A DNA stretch of 64,000 nucleotides from the NCBI GenBank assembly GCA_964420045.1, contig CAYQPQ010000001.1, positions 1 to 64,000 of the forward strand, written 5' to 3'. Positions 43,386-52,697 of the stretch are shown one piece after another. The DNA comes from GCA-016699975 sp964420045 (lineage in GTDB: Bacteria; Patescibacteriota; Minisyncoccia; Moranbacterales; UBA1568). Made by a program: the position numbers and the translations under genes. The stretch's first letter is position 1. Each line of letters opens with the position of its first letter. The notes under the pieces are model-generated. The model ran no database searches. It was given only the letters and a program-made list of their open reading frames with translations, and was not told the origin of the DNA.

Positions 43386-45419
43386 TTATTTCCCTGTATT
43401 GTATAAGTTCATCACTTCTGTTGCAGAGAGTGCTCGGTTGTAGATACGGACATCGTCGATAGATCCTGCAAAATAGTATCCTGAAGGGCTATCATGACCA
43501 ATTTGTAAGCCTTCGGACGACTCGTGAATATTAGCTGATGCAGCATAGGGAAAATCAGCTGTGGTATCCTCAACTCCATCTATGTATACCCGAAGGAAAC
43601 TTCCATCATAAAGAGCAACCACATGGCACCACCTATCAATAGGGAAAGAATTACTCGATGTCACTCCTCCGTAAGACCAATCGCTCCCTGTACCAGAAAA
43701 TCTAAAGAAGATATTCCCATCCACTCTGTCACCAGTCAGAATCCATCCATAGTCTGGGGAGATGCCGTGCTTTGTAACAAGACGCCCTCCATTATCCGTC
43801 GAATTCATTTTCGCCCAAACAGATATGGTCATAGCGTTTGTTATATTGAGACTATTTGATCCCATGTCCACATAATCACTCGTCCCATTGAAACTGAGCG
43901 CCTGCCCCAACTTCCCAATCGTTTTCGTCGTCCCTGTTATCGTCCCGTTATTCCCCTTGCCACTCCGGTCTATCGCGGTTGTGCCCTGAATATCCGGCCC
44001 GTCGAATGTCCAGTGCCCCACAAGACTCGTATCAACTGGCTGTGTGGGACTGGTGGTGTTGTATATCTTTTTCACTTGGTCGGCGCTGAGGGCGTAGCCG
44101 TAGATACGGATGTCATCAAGTTTGCCGTCAAAGGGGTTTCCCGCATCTGTTTCGGCGCCGATGTAGAAAGCATTCGTATTGGCAAGATTGCCCATACTCG
44201 CAAAAGCCGTGCCACTTCCCGATCCGTCGGGTTTGCCATCGATGTAGAGAATGGCGTCAGGAGCACTTTCGTTCCAAGAAAGAGCGAAGTGATGCCAGCC
44301 GGTTGCGGTAAAGGTACTGGTTGAGGTAAAGGTTCGCGCATCGGTTGTTCCGTTTTCATCGAAGCGAATGATGAGCTGGTCGGTGGCGTCGTCGATATAC
44401 GCGATGTATCCGTCGCTTTCAGTGGATTGTCCGCTCTTGGTGGAGAGGATGGTGTGATCGTTTGCGAAGGTGTCTCGGTTGAACCAGCCGGTGATAGTGA
44501 AGCTTGCTCCCTCGGCGAAGTCGAGAGCGCTGGAGGGAGAGGCGATGGAGAGGTATTGCCCCGAACCGGAGAAATCAAGGGCGTAGGGACCGATGTTGCC
44601 GGTTGTCCAGCTCGGAGAGCCGGTCATGGAGAGGGTGTTGCTGTTGCCGGAGGAGTCGGTAGCTGAGGTGCCGGAGCCATCGTCGAGTTTCCAGTAGCCG
44701 CGGAGGGATTGGGAGAGAGTGTCTTCTGGGGGCGCATTCACCTCCGCGCTCCCGACAGTGTAGAGCTGGTAGACAGCACTCGCAGAAAGTTCGGATGAGT
44801 ACATACGAACATCATCAAGTCGTCCATCAAAGTATCCCGTGCTGATTCTCCCAATATCAACCGCACTCGCGTTTATGCCTGTACCTGTCGTGATAGCAAC
44901 AAAATGCCATCCAGTCGTGTCAATCGTTGGTGTCGAACTTGCAATACCGTCTATATATATCGTCGGCGATGTAAAATTGTTCCCGCGTACCGTCCCCGAA
45001 CTCACATCGATCGTCGCGGTAGCGTTGAGATCAATAATATTCTTTGTCGTATTATCCGCCCATATCCAGAATGCAACAGTCTTTACTCCGTTATAGACCG
45101 CTCCCACGCTCACATACTGATTCGTCCCGGGAAAATCGAGTGCTTGTCCCCATTTCCCCGTTGTTTTCGTCGGAGCGTTTGTGAGCGTGCCGCTATGGCT
45201 ATTGCCGGACTTGTCCGTAATAACCGTCGAGCTCGAATAATCCGCACCATCAAAAGTCCAATATCCCACGAGACCGCTCGCAGACATTTCCGATGGAATC
45301 GGGGTCTTGTTCGTGGTAATACCGGCGCTGGCGCGATACCAAAGATAGCTCCCCGTTCCAAGAAGAAGGAGGAGCGCAATACCTGCCCACTGAAATAATA
45401 CTCGGGCATTCTTTACCAT
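43386..45419 (-). CDS. Secreted protein with three LamG (concanavalin-like) domains
   Basis: A protein of 677 residues from MVKNARVLFQWAGIALLLLL (45419), with one membrane anchor. Three LamG-type domains follow, each opening with a GYWTFDG-like strand: LVGYWTFDGADYSSST, LRGYWKLDDGSGTSAT and LVGHWTFDGPDIQGTT, each with a DSSGNxN turn and an LDDVRIY-type end. Such domains bind carbohydrate or protein ligands at the cell surface. The middle domain differs from the outer two in base composition. A promoter overlaps the start, so the transcript may be leaderless. Confidence 0.88.
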   Translation of the reverse strand: MVKNARVLFQWAGIALLLLLGTGSYLWYRASAGITTNKTPIPSEMSASGLVGYWTFDGADYSSSTVITDKSGNSHSGTLTNAPTKTTGKWGQALDFPGTNQYVSVGAVYNGVKTVAFWIWADNTTKNIIDLNATATIDVSSGTVRGNNFTSPTIYIDGIASSTPTIDTTGWHFVAITTGTGINASAVDIGRISTGYFDGRLDDVRMYSSELSASAVYQLYTVGSAEVNAPPEDTLSQSLRGYWKLDDGSGTSATDSSGNSNTLSMTGSPSWTTGNIGPYALDFSGSGQYLSIASPSSALDFAEGASFTITGWFNRDTFANDHTILSTKSGQSTESDGYIAYIDDATDQLIIRFDENGTTDARTFTSTSTFTATGWHHFALSWNESAPDAILYIDGKPDGSGSGTAFASMGNLANTNAFYIGAETDAGNPFDGKLDDIRIYGYALSADQVKKIYNTTSPTQPVDTSLVGHWTFDGPDIQGTTAIDRSGKGNNGTITGTTKTIGKLGQALSFNGTSDYVDMGSNSLNITNAMTISVWAKMNSTDNGGRLVTKHGISPDYGWILTGDRVDGNIFFRFSGTGSDWSYGGVTSSNSFPIDRWCHVVALYDGSFLRVYIDGVEDTTADFPYAASANIHESSEGLQIGHDSPSGYYFAGSIDDVRIYNRALSATEVMNLYNTGK

Positions 45420-45427
45420 GAGAATAT

Positions 45428-45455
45428 TGTATAATAAGCAACGAACAACTGACAA
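45428..45455 (-). promoter_or_regulatory. Promoter of the LamG gene (possible leaderless transcript)
   Basis: On the minus strand TTGTCA, a 16-bp spacer and TATACA (TACAAT at 18 bp is an alternative). The -10 ends 8 bp before the ATG, so transcription would start at or next to the start codon. Confidence 0.45.
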
Positions 45456-45524
45456 CAAGACCAGTAATGGGTAGAGGTGGCTAGCTAGGCATTCTATCTT
45501 CCACTTTCCATATCATTAACGATT

Positions 45525-45553
45525 GAGATTCCTCCGCTCCGGTCGGAATGACA
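45525..45553. repeat. Dispersed repeat family S, third copy
   Basis: GAGATTCCTCCGCTCCGGTC followed by GGAATGACA, the reverse of the unit at 26296 with four differences. It lies between the LamG gene and the pseudopilin gene. Confidence 0.5.
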
Positions 45554-45602
45554 GGAGACATTCGTCTGTATTCTCGCTCCTCTCTTCCATATTCTGTCCC
45601 TC

Positions 45603-46043
45603 CTATTCCCGACTCACCACGCCAAGAGCGTTCATGGTGACTCTGCGAGAAATACTCCCTGATGAAGCAGCGAGAGTAACGGTGAGCGGAGCTGTTGGCA
45701 TTCCGGAAACGCGGGCAAATACCGTTTCATTCAAGCCGCTTATTGACACCGATGAAGGCAGAGCGACTTGCCGATCAAGTGCTGTATTCCGAGTAGCGAA
45801 TGAATTACCCTGAAACAAAACGACCGCATTGCCATTGAGAGCTACTCCCCATGGGAGACTTCCCTTCCCGGCAAGTGAATACCCTTGCGCGTTCCGAAGC
45901 GATCCCGCCACACGGTCCGCCGCCTCGGCAACCGCGTCCTGCAAAAAAAATCGACCGTAGAAAGCCGGCGCAAAACCGGCAATAACAAAGAAGATCGCCA
46001 CAACGAGGAGGAGTTCGATGACCGTAAATCCGCGAGAAGCCAT
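45603..46043 (-). CDS. Type IV pilin-like (pseudopilin) protein
   Basis: A protein of 146 residues. MASRGFTVIELLLVVAIFFV is a type III prepilin signal: a short basic leader, cleavage after Gly5, then F1 and E5 of the mature protein and a hydrophobic helix. The soluble part is like GspH/FimT minor pilins (NAQGYSLAGKGSLPWGVALN). It probably belongs to a type IV pilus or competence pseudopilus; no other pilus gene is in the window. Confidence 0.88.
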   Translation of the reverse strand: MASRGFTVIELLLVVAIFFVIAGFAPAFYGRFFLQDAVAEAADRVAGSLRNAQGYSLAGKGSLPWGVALNGNAVVLFQGNSFATRNTALDRQVALPSSVSISGLNETVFARVSGMPTAPLTVTLAASSGSISRRVTMNALGVVSRE

Positions 46044-46067
46044 GAGAAGTCAAGAAAAAATGTCTGG

Positions 46068-46228
46068 GAGCTTGTCTTAAAAGTCCGTATTCTGCTGCAA
46101 TTTCAAAATTTTGGCTGCAAAACATTCAGATTTCGTCGCGTTACCTTCCAGGTAGCACTCCTCAATCTTCATGTTTTTCGCTCAAAATTTTGAAATTTCG
46201 CGACGAAAGAGACTTTTAAAACAAGCTC
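46068..46228. repeat. Large palindromic element family M, copy B (no inserts)
   Basis: A 161-bp element with near-perfect 18-bp inverted ends (GAGCTTGTCTTAAAAGTC and GACTTTTAAAACAAGCTC) and inner arms TTTCAAAATTTTGGCTGCAA and CGCTCAAAATTTTGAAA. It lies in the 205-bp gap between ftsK and the pseudopilin gene, leaving no room for a gene. It lacks both small palindromes present in copy A. Confidence 0.7.
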
Positions 46229-46248
46229 TGAGAGATGAAAGTTCCGCA

Positions 46249-48831
46249 TTAAATTTGCCACTTGTCTTCTTGGGTATCGCCCATTGACATTTCCTCGCTC
46301 TCCGCATTGGATACGTGGTCATCATGATCAACAGAAACATGAGCTGGCGAGTCGCCGGGAGCCGAACTACCTCCTAAAGCAAGAATATCTCGAGGCTTGG
46401 ATCCGTCTTTGGGACCGATGACGCCGTTCTTCTCGAGACAATCAATAATCTTCGCGGCACGGGAGTATCCGAGACCCATGCGCCGCTGAAGAAACGAGGT
46501 AGATGCCTGGCGAAACTCAAGAACCACCTGCCGAGCTTCTTCATAGCGAGGATCCTGATCCTCTTCCAAGTGTTCCTCATCGTCAAGTGAAAAGACAATG
46601 CCGTCAGAGAGCTTTTCCGGGTGCGCAAACGAGTCCGTATCGGGACCGACCGGAGCCGCTTCAAGGTCGCCATTTGCCCGAGGAAGCGAGGGGAGAGCGA
46701 ATTCTCGCTCTCGTATCGGAGAATTCACGGTTACCTCTCCATCAATCGATTCCTCAAAACCGGCTGCTAACTTCTGCTCGCGAATAAACTCCACCACATT
46801 GCGCACCTCGTCTTCGGAGACAAACGGTCCCTGAATTCGTCTCGGCTGAGGATATCCGGCAGTCGTAAAGAGCATATCGCCCTGCCCGATGAGCTTCTCG
46901 GCACCCCCTTGATCGAGAATGGTGCGAGAATCAATCTGCGTCGCCACTTGAAACGCGATGCGCGTCACAATGTTTGCCTTGATAAGTCCGGTAATCACCT
47001 CGACGCTTGGCCGCTGTGTCGCCAAAACCAAATGAATGCCCACGGCACGCGCCATCTGTGCCAAACGCACAATGACGCCTTCCACTTCCCTTCCGTGAGA
47101 CATCATGAGATCCGCCATCTCATCAATGACAATGACAATGTAGGGAAGCTTGGGCAGATCCTCCTCACGATGACCGCCGCCGGGCAATGGCACGGTTCGC
47201 TTTTCCCCGCGAGCGCACCGAACATGATAGGACTCAATATCTCGCGACCCCACCTGCTCCAAGAGTTTGTACCGACGATCCATCTCGCCCACCATTGATC
47301 GAAGCGCATTCACCACCTTCTTCGGTTCAACGATTACATCGGTAATGAGATGTGGTATGCCATTGTAGAGCGAGAGCTCCACGCGCTTCGGATCAATAAG
47401 GATAAGACGGAGATCATCCGGCGCATTCTGATAGAGCAAGGACAAGAGAAGTGCGTTTACAAAAACGCTCTTCCCGCTTCGTGTTGTCCCGGCAACCAGC
47501 AAGTGTGGCATCTTCCCGATATCCGCAACCGCATAGTCGCCATGCACATCCTTCCCCAGAGCAACCGTAAGTGGAGAGTTTCGCTTGAGAAACGCTTGGC
47601 TTTCCAAGATATTTCGAAGCCGAACAATAGCCTGCACCTGATTGGGCACCTCAATGCCGATGAGCGACTTCCCCGGAATCGGCGCCTGTATGCGAATGGA
47701 AGGTGCCGCCATAGCAAGTGCGAGATTGTCCGAAAGCGTCGTAATACGCGAGAGCTTCACGCCACCCGCGGGACTAAACATATACTGCGTCACTGTTGGC
47801 CCAACCATGGTTGCGTGGTGCACCACCGGAATACCGAAATTCTCAAGTGTCTGACGAATGATCTCCGCGCGAGCCTCCGTATCTCCCCCAAATCCCTCCT
47901 CGCTCGACGTATCCAGAAGATCCGGCGTCGGCAATTGCCAGAATGTTCGTTTCCTCGAGGATCGACGCGGCGCCACCACAAAGGGCTTTCGCTCGCCGGA
48001 AAGAAAGTATGCTGGAACCGATGCGAGTTCCGAGTGTTTTTTCATATCAGACGTCTTTCCTGTCGCAGACTCTTCATCGTTATCTTGCGGGAAGTGAATA
48101 TGCTTGATATTCTCCTGTTCCAGTTTCTCTTGCTCGGTAACCACCGGGTCAACCGCAAGCACATCCATTCCACTTCCGGCACTTGGCGATGCCGGCTCGT
48201 CAGTATGAGAAGTTTCTTCCCCTTCACCCCCCGCATCCTTTTCGGCAGAAGACGATTGATCCAAATCTCGCCGCTTTGTCCACTCGCTGAGCGAATCCGA
48301 AAACTGAAGCAATGAAAAATTAAATGCCGCGAGAACCCCGATAAGAAAAAGTGCGACAAACAAAATCGTACCGCCTATTGTCCCGGCAAGTTTCCCAAAA
48401 AGTATCGCGAGTCCGAATCCGATATACCCCCCGCCCTGACCATTCATGGCGAGTTGTTCCAAATTACCGCTCTGGAAGGAGTGTAGAAGTCCCAAGAAAC
48501 TCAAGAAGGCAACGGAAAGCCCTCCAAGCTTCACCACATCCGACCACGAACTCGTCCGACGACGAAAGAGAAAAATACCAGCAAGGAAGAGCAAAAAAGG
48601 AAATATCCACTTTCCCCAGCCCAAGCCGAGTCCCGCCATTCGGTCAAAAAACGTCCCGAGCATTCCTGCGCTTTTGAAAAACCCAAGCGCAAAAAGAATG
48701 CCAAGCGTAAAAAGAAAGACTGCGGCAATGCTTCGTTTCACGTCATGATGAAGAATATCCGAAGACTCTTTGACCTCCGCCTCCTCATCAATATCTTGAT
48801 CGATTTCTTTTGTTTTCTTTTTTCTTCCCAT
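46249..48831 (-). CDS. ftsK: DNA translocase FtsK
   Basis: Chromosome-segregation motor at the division septum. From MGRKKKTKEIDQDID (48831) it has 860 residues. Four membrane segments (about residues 30-170) are followed by an acidic linker, the alpha/beta motor with Walker A GTTRSGKS and Walker B IVIDEMADLMM, and a C-terminal gamma winged helix (RRMGLGYSRAAKIIDCLEKN). A GTG start at 48915 would overlap the rpoC terminator and the promoter at 48841, so it is rejected. Confidence 0.96.
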   Translation of the reverse strand: MGRKKKTKEIDQDIDEEAEVKESSDILHHDVKRSIAAVFLFTLGILFALGFFKSAGMLGTFFDRMAGLGLGWGKWIFPFLLFLAGIFLFRRRTSSWSDVVKLGGLSVAFLSFLGLLHSFQSGNLEQLAMNGQGGGYIGFGLAILFGKLAGTIGGTILFVALFLIGVLAAFNFSLLQFSDSLSEWTKRRDLDQSSSAEKDAGGEGEETSHTDEPASPSAGSGMDVLAVDPVVTEQEKLEQENIKHIHFPQDNDEESATGKTSDMKKHSELASVPAYFLSGERKPFVVAPRRSSRKRTFWQLPTPDLLDTSSEEGFGGDTEARAEIIRQTLENFGIPVVHHATMVGPTVTQYMFSPAGGVKLSRITTLSDNLALAMAAPSIRIQAPIPGKSLIGIEVPNQVQAIVRLRNILESQAFLKRNSPLTVALGKDVHGDYAVADIGKMPHLLVAGTTRSGKSVFVNALLLSLLYQNAPDDLRLILIDPKRVELSLYNGIPHLITDVIVEPKKVVNALRSMVGEMDRRYKLLEQVGSRDIESYHVRCARGEKRTVPLPGGGHREEDLPKLPYIVIVIDEMADLMMSHGREVEGVIVRLAQMARAVGIHLVLATQRPSVEVITGLIKANIVTRIAFQVATQIDSRTILDQGGAEKLIGQGDMLFTTAGYPQPRRIQGPFVSEDEVRNVVEFIREQKLAAGFEESIDGEVTVNSPIREREFALPSLPRANGDLEAAPVGPDTDSFAHPEKLSDGIVFSLDDEEHLEEDQDPRYEEARQVVLEFRQASTSFLQRRMGLGYSRAAKIIDCLEKNGVIGPKDGSKPRDILALGGSSAPGDSPAHVSVDHDDHVSNAESEEMSMGDTQEDKWQI

Positions 48832-48840
48832 AATGGAGAC

Positions 48841-48849
48841 ATTATACCA
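48841..48849 (-). promoter_or_regulatory. Extended -10 promoter of ftsK (possible leaderless transcript)
   Basis: On the minus strand TGGTATAAT, a perfect extended -10, ends 9 bp before the ftsK ATG. No good -35 is seen. Transcription would start about 3 nt before the start codon. Confidence 0.5.
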
Positions 48850-48915
48850 AATCCCGCACAGAAAAGGAAAATTTCCGTCCATTACCTCACGCAAGTCCTT
48901 CGTTTTCTTTTCCAC

Positions 48916-48950
48916 AAAAAAAACAGCCCCAAATTATAGGGGCTGTTTTT
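48916..48950 (-). terminator. Terminator after rpoC
   Basis: AAACAGCCCC and GGGGCTGTTT form a 10-bp stem with an 8-nt AT loop; on the minus strand a run of eight T follows. It lies about 35 bp beyond the rpoC stop. Confidence 0.85.
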
Positions 48951-48985
48951 CCGGTTTCACTTCGTTCACTCTTCTCCGAGAACCA

Positions 48986-51900
48986 CTATGCTTCCGAAGA
49001 GGCAGGAACGGAAGCAGTTGCCGATCGGCGTTCCAAGAATCCGGTTCCGGCCGGAATCAGTCGACCGATAATCACGTTCTCCTTGAGTCCGCGAAGCTTA
49101 TCGGCACGACCGGTCACTGCTGCATTGATCAACACGCGAGCAGTCTCCTGGAACGACGCCGAAGAAAGGAATGATTCCGTTGAAAGCGCCACTTTGGTGA
49201 TACCGAGGAGCAATTGTTCGCCGACAGCCGGCTTCCCACCAAGCGCAATCGCCTCCTCATTCGCTTCTTCAAATTGATCCTTCTCAACAATATCTCCCGG
49301 GAGAATATCCGCATCGCCGGAATCCAAGATGCGAATACGCGAGAGCATTTGCCGAATAATCACTTCGATATGCTTATCGTTAATGCCCTCGCCTTGCGAG
49401 GCGTAAATCTCCTGAATCTCGCGAAGAATATAGCGATGGAGCGACTCTCGTCCCATAACTTCGAAGAGTTTTCTGAGATCGAGACTTCCCTCGATCAACG
49501 CCTGTCCCTTCGCAATGAGGTCTCCTTTTTCGACGCGAATACCGCTGCCGTTTGGCACGAGGTATTCTTTCATCTCGCCATCCGCGGTTTCAACCTTTAT
49601 GGAAATCGTCTTGGAGCTTTCGCTTAAGATAGATATAACTTTTCCGTCTACTTCCGATATAACCGCCTCGCCCTTCGGTTGACGGGCTTCGAAAATTTCC
49701 TGAACTCGCGGAAGTCCTTGGGTAATATCCGATCCGGCAACACCTCCGATGTGGAAGGTTCGCATAGTGAGCTGTGTTCCCGGCTCACCAATTGCCTGCG
49801 CTGCCACAATACCGACCGCCTGCCCTTCCTGCACCAAAGACGCTCGTCCCAAATCGACGCCATAGCATCGCTGACACACGCCTCGGCGAGTCCGGCACGT
49901 AACAACACTGCGAATATGCACTTTCGGTATATCGCGGCGCTCGATTTCCTGCGCCTGCATTTTGGTAATAAGTTCACCCTTTTTCACTAAGATCTTACCG
50001 GCCTCGGTCTTGATTTGCTCGAGAGAAACGCGACCTTCGACACGAGAAGCGAAAGAAACACCGACACCGTCACTGTCTTCGCGATACAACGTCGCTCCCT
50101 CAGTGTCACCGCAGTCGGCCTCGCGAACAATAACGTCTTGCGACACATCGACAAGTCGCCGAGTCAAATACCCGGCCGTCGCCGTTCGAAGTGCGATATC
50201 CGCCATACCTTTTCTTGCGCCGTGCGTCGAGATAAAGTATTCCAACACATTGAAGCCTTCTTTGAAAGAGCTTTTCACGGGGAGTTCAAGCGTCTCTCCG
50301 GTTGGTCCCGCCATGAGTCCCTTCATACCCGTCATCTGCACCACGACGGATTCCGTACCGCGCGCCTTCGAGTAAATCATCGAGTAGACCGGGCCATCCT
50401 TGTCAATCGACTCTCGAACCAATTCGGTAATCGTATTCTTCGTCGCGTTCCAAATTTCAATCACCCGATTCCGACGCTCTTCATTGGTGAGAAGTCCCAT
50501 CTGATATTGTTCTTTCACCTCAGCAATCTGTCGCTCCGCCGATTCGATGGTTGCCTTCTTAGCGGGCGGCACAACAAGATCGTCCATGCCCCAGCTGATA
50601 CCGGAGTGAGACACGGCACGGAAACCCAGATCTTTCACACGATCCGCAAAGAGCGCCGCCTGCTCACTCCCCTCGGTTGCCAGTATCTGCGCCACCAGCC
50701 CCTTGAGATCTTTCTTGGTCATCTCTGCATTCACAAATCGGAGCGATTCCGGCAGAATATCGTTCAAGAGAATACGCCCGATCGACGTATCGATAACCTC
50801 ATCATTAAAGAGAAGCTTCACACTCGCATTCGCGTCTGCCAAACCTGCATCATAGAGGTATACGCCTTCTTTCATGGAGCTCAGTATTTTCCCTTCGCCC
50901 TTCGCGCCCTTCTTGATATGCGTCAAATAGTAAATTCCGAGCACCATATCGAGCGATGGCGTCACAACCGGCTCGCCGGACGCCGGCTTTAAGAGATTCT
51001 TGGATGACAGCATGAGATTGGCACTCTCCGCACGCGCTTCGTCGGTCAAGGGGACATGCACCGCCATCTGATCACCGTCGAAGTCAGCATTAAATGCCGA
51101 ACACACCAACGGATGGAGACGAATCGCCTTCCCTTCGATCAAAACCGGCTGAAAAGCCTGAATGGACAGACGATGGAGCGTTGGAGCGCGATTCAAGAGC
51201 ACATAGTGATGCTCGATAATTTCATCCAGAATTTCATACGCTTCTTCCGTTTCCGCATCCACCATACGTCCAGCCGTACGCACATTGTGCGCGTACTCCT
51301 TCTCGATCATCTTGTGAATGATGAACGGCTTGAAGAGTTCGAGCGCCATCTTTTTCGGCAACCCAGCCTGATGCAATTTGAGCTGCGGACCCACAACGAT
51401 AACCGATCGACCGGAGTAGTCGACACGCTTTCCCAAGAGATTCTGTCGAAATCGCCCCTGCTTTCCCTTCAGCGCATCCGCGAGCGAGCGAAGTGGTCGC
51501 CGTTGCCCTGTTGAAGCCGCCGTCGACGCTTGTCCGCGCCGCGCGCTGTTGTCGAAGAGCGCATCGACCGCTTCCTGGAGCATTCGCTTTTCATTGCGCG
51601 TAATCACTTCCGGCGCATTAATCGAGAGAAGTCTCCGGAGACGGTTGTTGCGATTAATAATGCGACGATAGAGATCGTTCAAATCGGATGTAGCAAACCG
51701 TCCGCCGTCGAGCGCAACCATCGGACGAAGATCCGGCGGAATAACCGGGATCATCGTCGGCAGCATCCACTCGAGCTTAAGTCCGGATTTCTTAAATCCC
51801 TGAAAGAGCTTGAGACGTTGGAGCGTTTTCTTCTCATCGTTCATGCCGTTCGCCTCGAGATCTTCGTTCAAACGTTCGATGGTCTGATCGATATCGAGAT

Positions 51901-52606
51901 TCTCCAGCACTTTTCGAATCGCCTCGGCGCCGATGCCTGCCGTAAACATTTGCCCGAAACGCGTTGAGAGATTGAAATACTCGACTTCTGACAGCACGCG
52001 GAACGGTTCGATGCTCTTGATATCTTCTTTCGCTGTTCGGTATTGATCTTTCAACGCATCAAGATTCTCTTCGAGACGCTTCGTCGTTCCGGATTCCTCC
52101 TTTGCGTCACCCTGCTTTGACTTGTATTCTCGCTCGAGCTGATTGATTGCCTGTTCCCGAGCTTCTTCATTGACCGAGGTGACAATATATGAAGAGAAGT
52201 ACACCACTTTCTCCACTTCCTGCGGAGAAAGACCCAATGCCAAGCCGATCTTCGACGGCACGCCGCGCAGAAACCAAATGTGCGAGACCGGTGCCGCCAA
52301 TTTGATATGTCCCATTCGTTCGCGACGAACCACAGACCGCGTCACTTCGACGCCGCACTTGTCGCAAACGATGCCCTTATAGCGAACTCGCTTGTATTTT
52401 CCGCAGTAACATTCCCAATCCTTCGACGGACCGAAAATTTTCTCACAGAACAGTCCGTCGAGCTCATAGCGCTGCGTACGATAGTTGATCGTTTCGGGTT
52501 TCGTCACTTCCCCGCTCGACCACTCAAGCATGTGCTCCGGGGAAGCAAGCGTCAAACGCACGCTCTCAAAGTCACTTACTTTGGTAATGCCGGTTTCTTC
52601 CATCAT
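48986..52606 (-). CDS. rpoC: RNA polymerase beta' subunit
   Basis: Catalytic subunit of 1206 residues. The N-terminal zinc site (CYCGKYKRVRYKGIVCDKC), the active-site motif NADFDGDQMAVH and the second zinc site (CRTRRGVCQRCYG) are complete. The C-terminal region with GEPGTQLTMRTFHIGG is intact. It follows rpoB after 91 bp and ends before a strong terminator. Confidence 0.98.
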   Translation of the reverse strand: MMEETGITKVSDFESVRLTLASPEHMLEWSSGEVTKPETINYRTQRYELDGLFCEKIFGPSKDWECYCGKYKRVRYKGIVCDKCGVEVTRSVVRRERMGHIKLAAPVSHIWFLRGVPSKIGLALGLSPQEVEKVVYFSSYIVTSVNEEAREQAINQLEREYKSKQGDAKEESGTTKRLEENLDALKDQYRTAKEDIKSIEPFRVLSEVEYFNLSTRFGQMFTAGIGAEAIRKVLENLDIDQTIERLNEDLEANGMNDEKKTLQRLKLFQGFKKSGLKLEWMLPTMIPVIPPDLRPMVALDGGRFATSDLNDLYRRIINRNNRLRRLLSINAPEVITRNEKRMLQEAVDALFDNSARRGQASTAASTGQRRPLRSLADALKGKQGRFRQNLLGKRVDYSGRSVIVVGPQLKLHQAGLPKKMALELFKPFIIHKMIEKEYAHNVRTAGRMVDAETEEAYEILDEIIEHHYVLLNRAPTLHRLSIQAFQPVLIEGKAIRLHPLVCSAFNADFDGDQMAVHVPLTDEARAESANLMLSSKNLLKPASGEPVVTPSLDMVLGIYYLTHIKKGAKGEGKILSSMKEGVYLYDAGLADANASVKLLFNDEVIDTSIGRILLNDILPESLRFVNAEMTKKDLKGLVAQILATEGSEQAALFADRVKDLGFRAVSHSGISWGMDDLVVPPAKKATIESAERQIAEVKEQYQMGLLTNEERRNRVIEIWNATKNTITELVRESIDKDGPVYSMIYSKARGTESVVVQMTGMKGLMAGPTGETLELPVKSSFKEGFNVLEYFISTHGARKGMADIALRTATAGYLTRRLVDVSQDVIVREADCGDTEGATLYREDSDGVGVSFASRVEGRVSLEQIKTEAGKILVKKGELITKMQAQEIERRDIPKVHIRSVVTCRTRRGVCQRCYGVDLGRASLVQEGQAVGIVAAQAIGEPGTQLTMRTFHIGGVAGSDITQGLPRVQEIFEARQPKGEAVISEVDGKVISILSESSKTISIKVETADGEMKEYLVPNGSGIRVEKGDLIAKGQALIEGSLDLRKLFEVMGRESLHRYILREIQEIYASQGEGINDKHIEVIIRQMLSRIRILDSGDADILPGDIVEKDQFEEANEEAIALGGKPAVGEQLLLGITKVALSTESFLSSASFQETARVLINAAVTGRADKLRGLKENVIIGRLIPAGTGFLERRSATASVPASSEA

Positions 52607-52697
52607 AGTGTTGGGAAAATTAGAGTTGAAGAATACGAATGTGCGTATTTTTTTGTAAATATCGACTCAATAATTCAAGGCTCATACCTTCCTGCAC

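Noticed and set aside
48832..48915. GTG start for FtsK at 48915
   Set aside because: It would place the ftsK promoter and the rpoC terminator edge inside the coding region; the ATG at 48831 fits the family and the -10 box.
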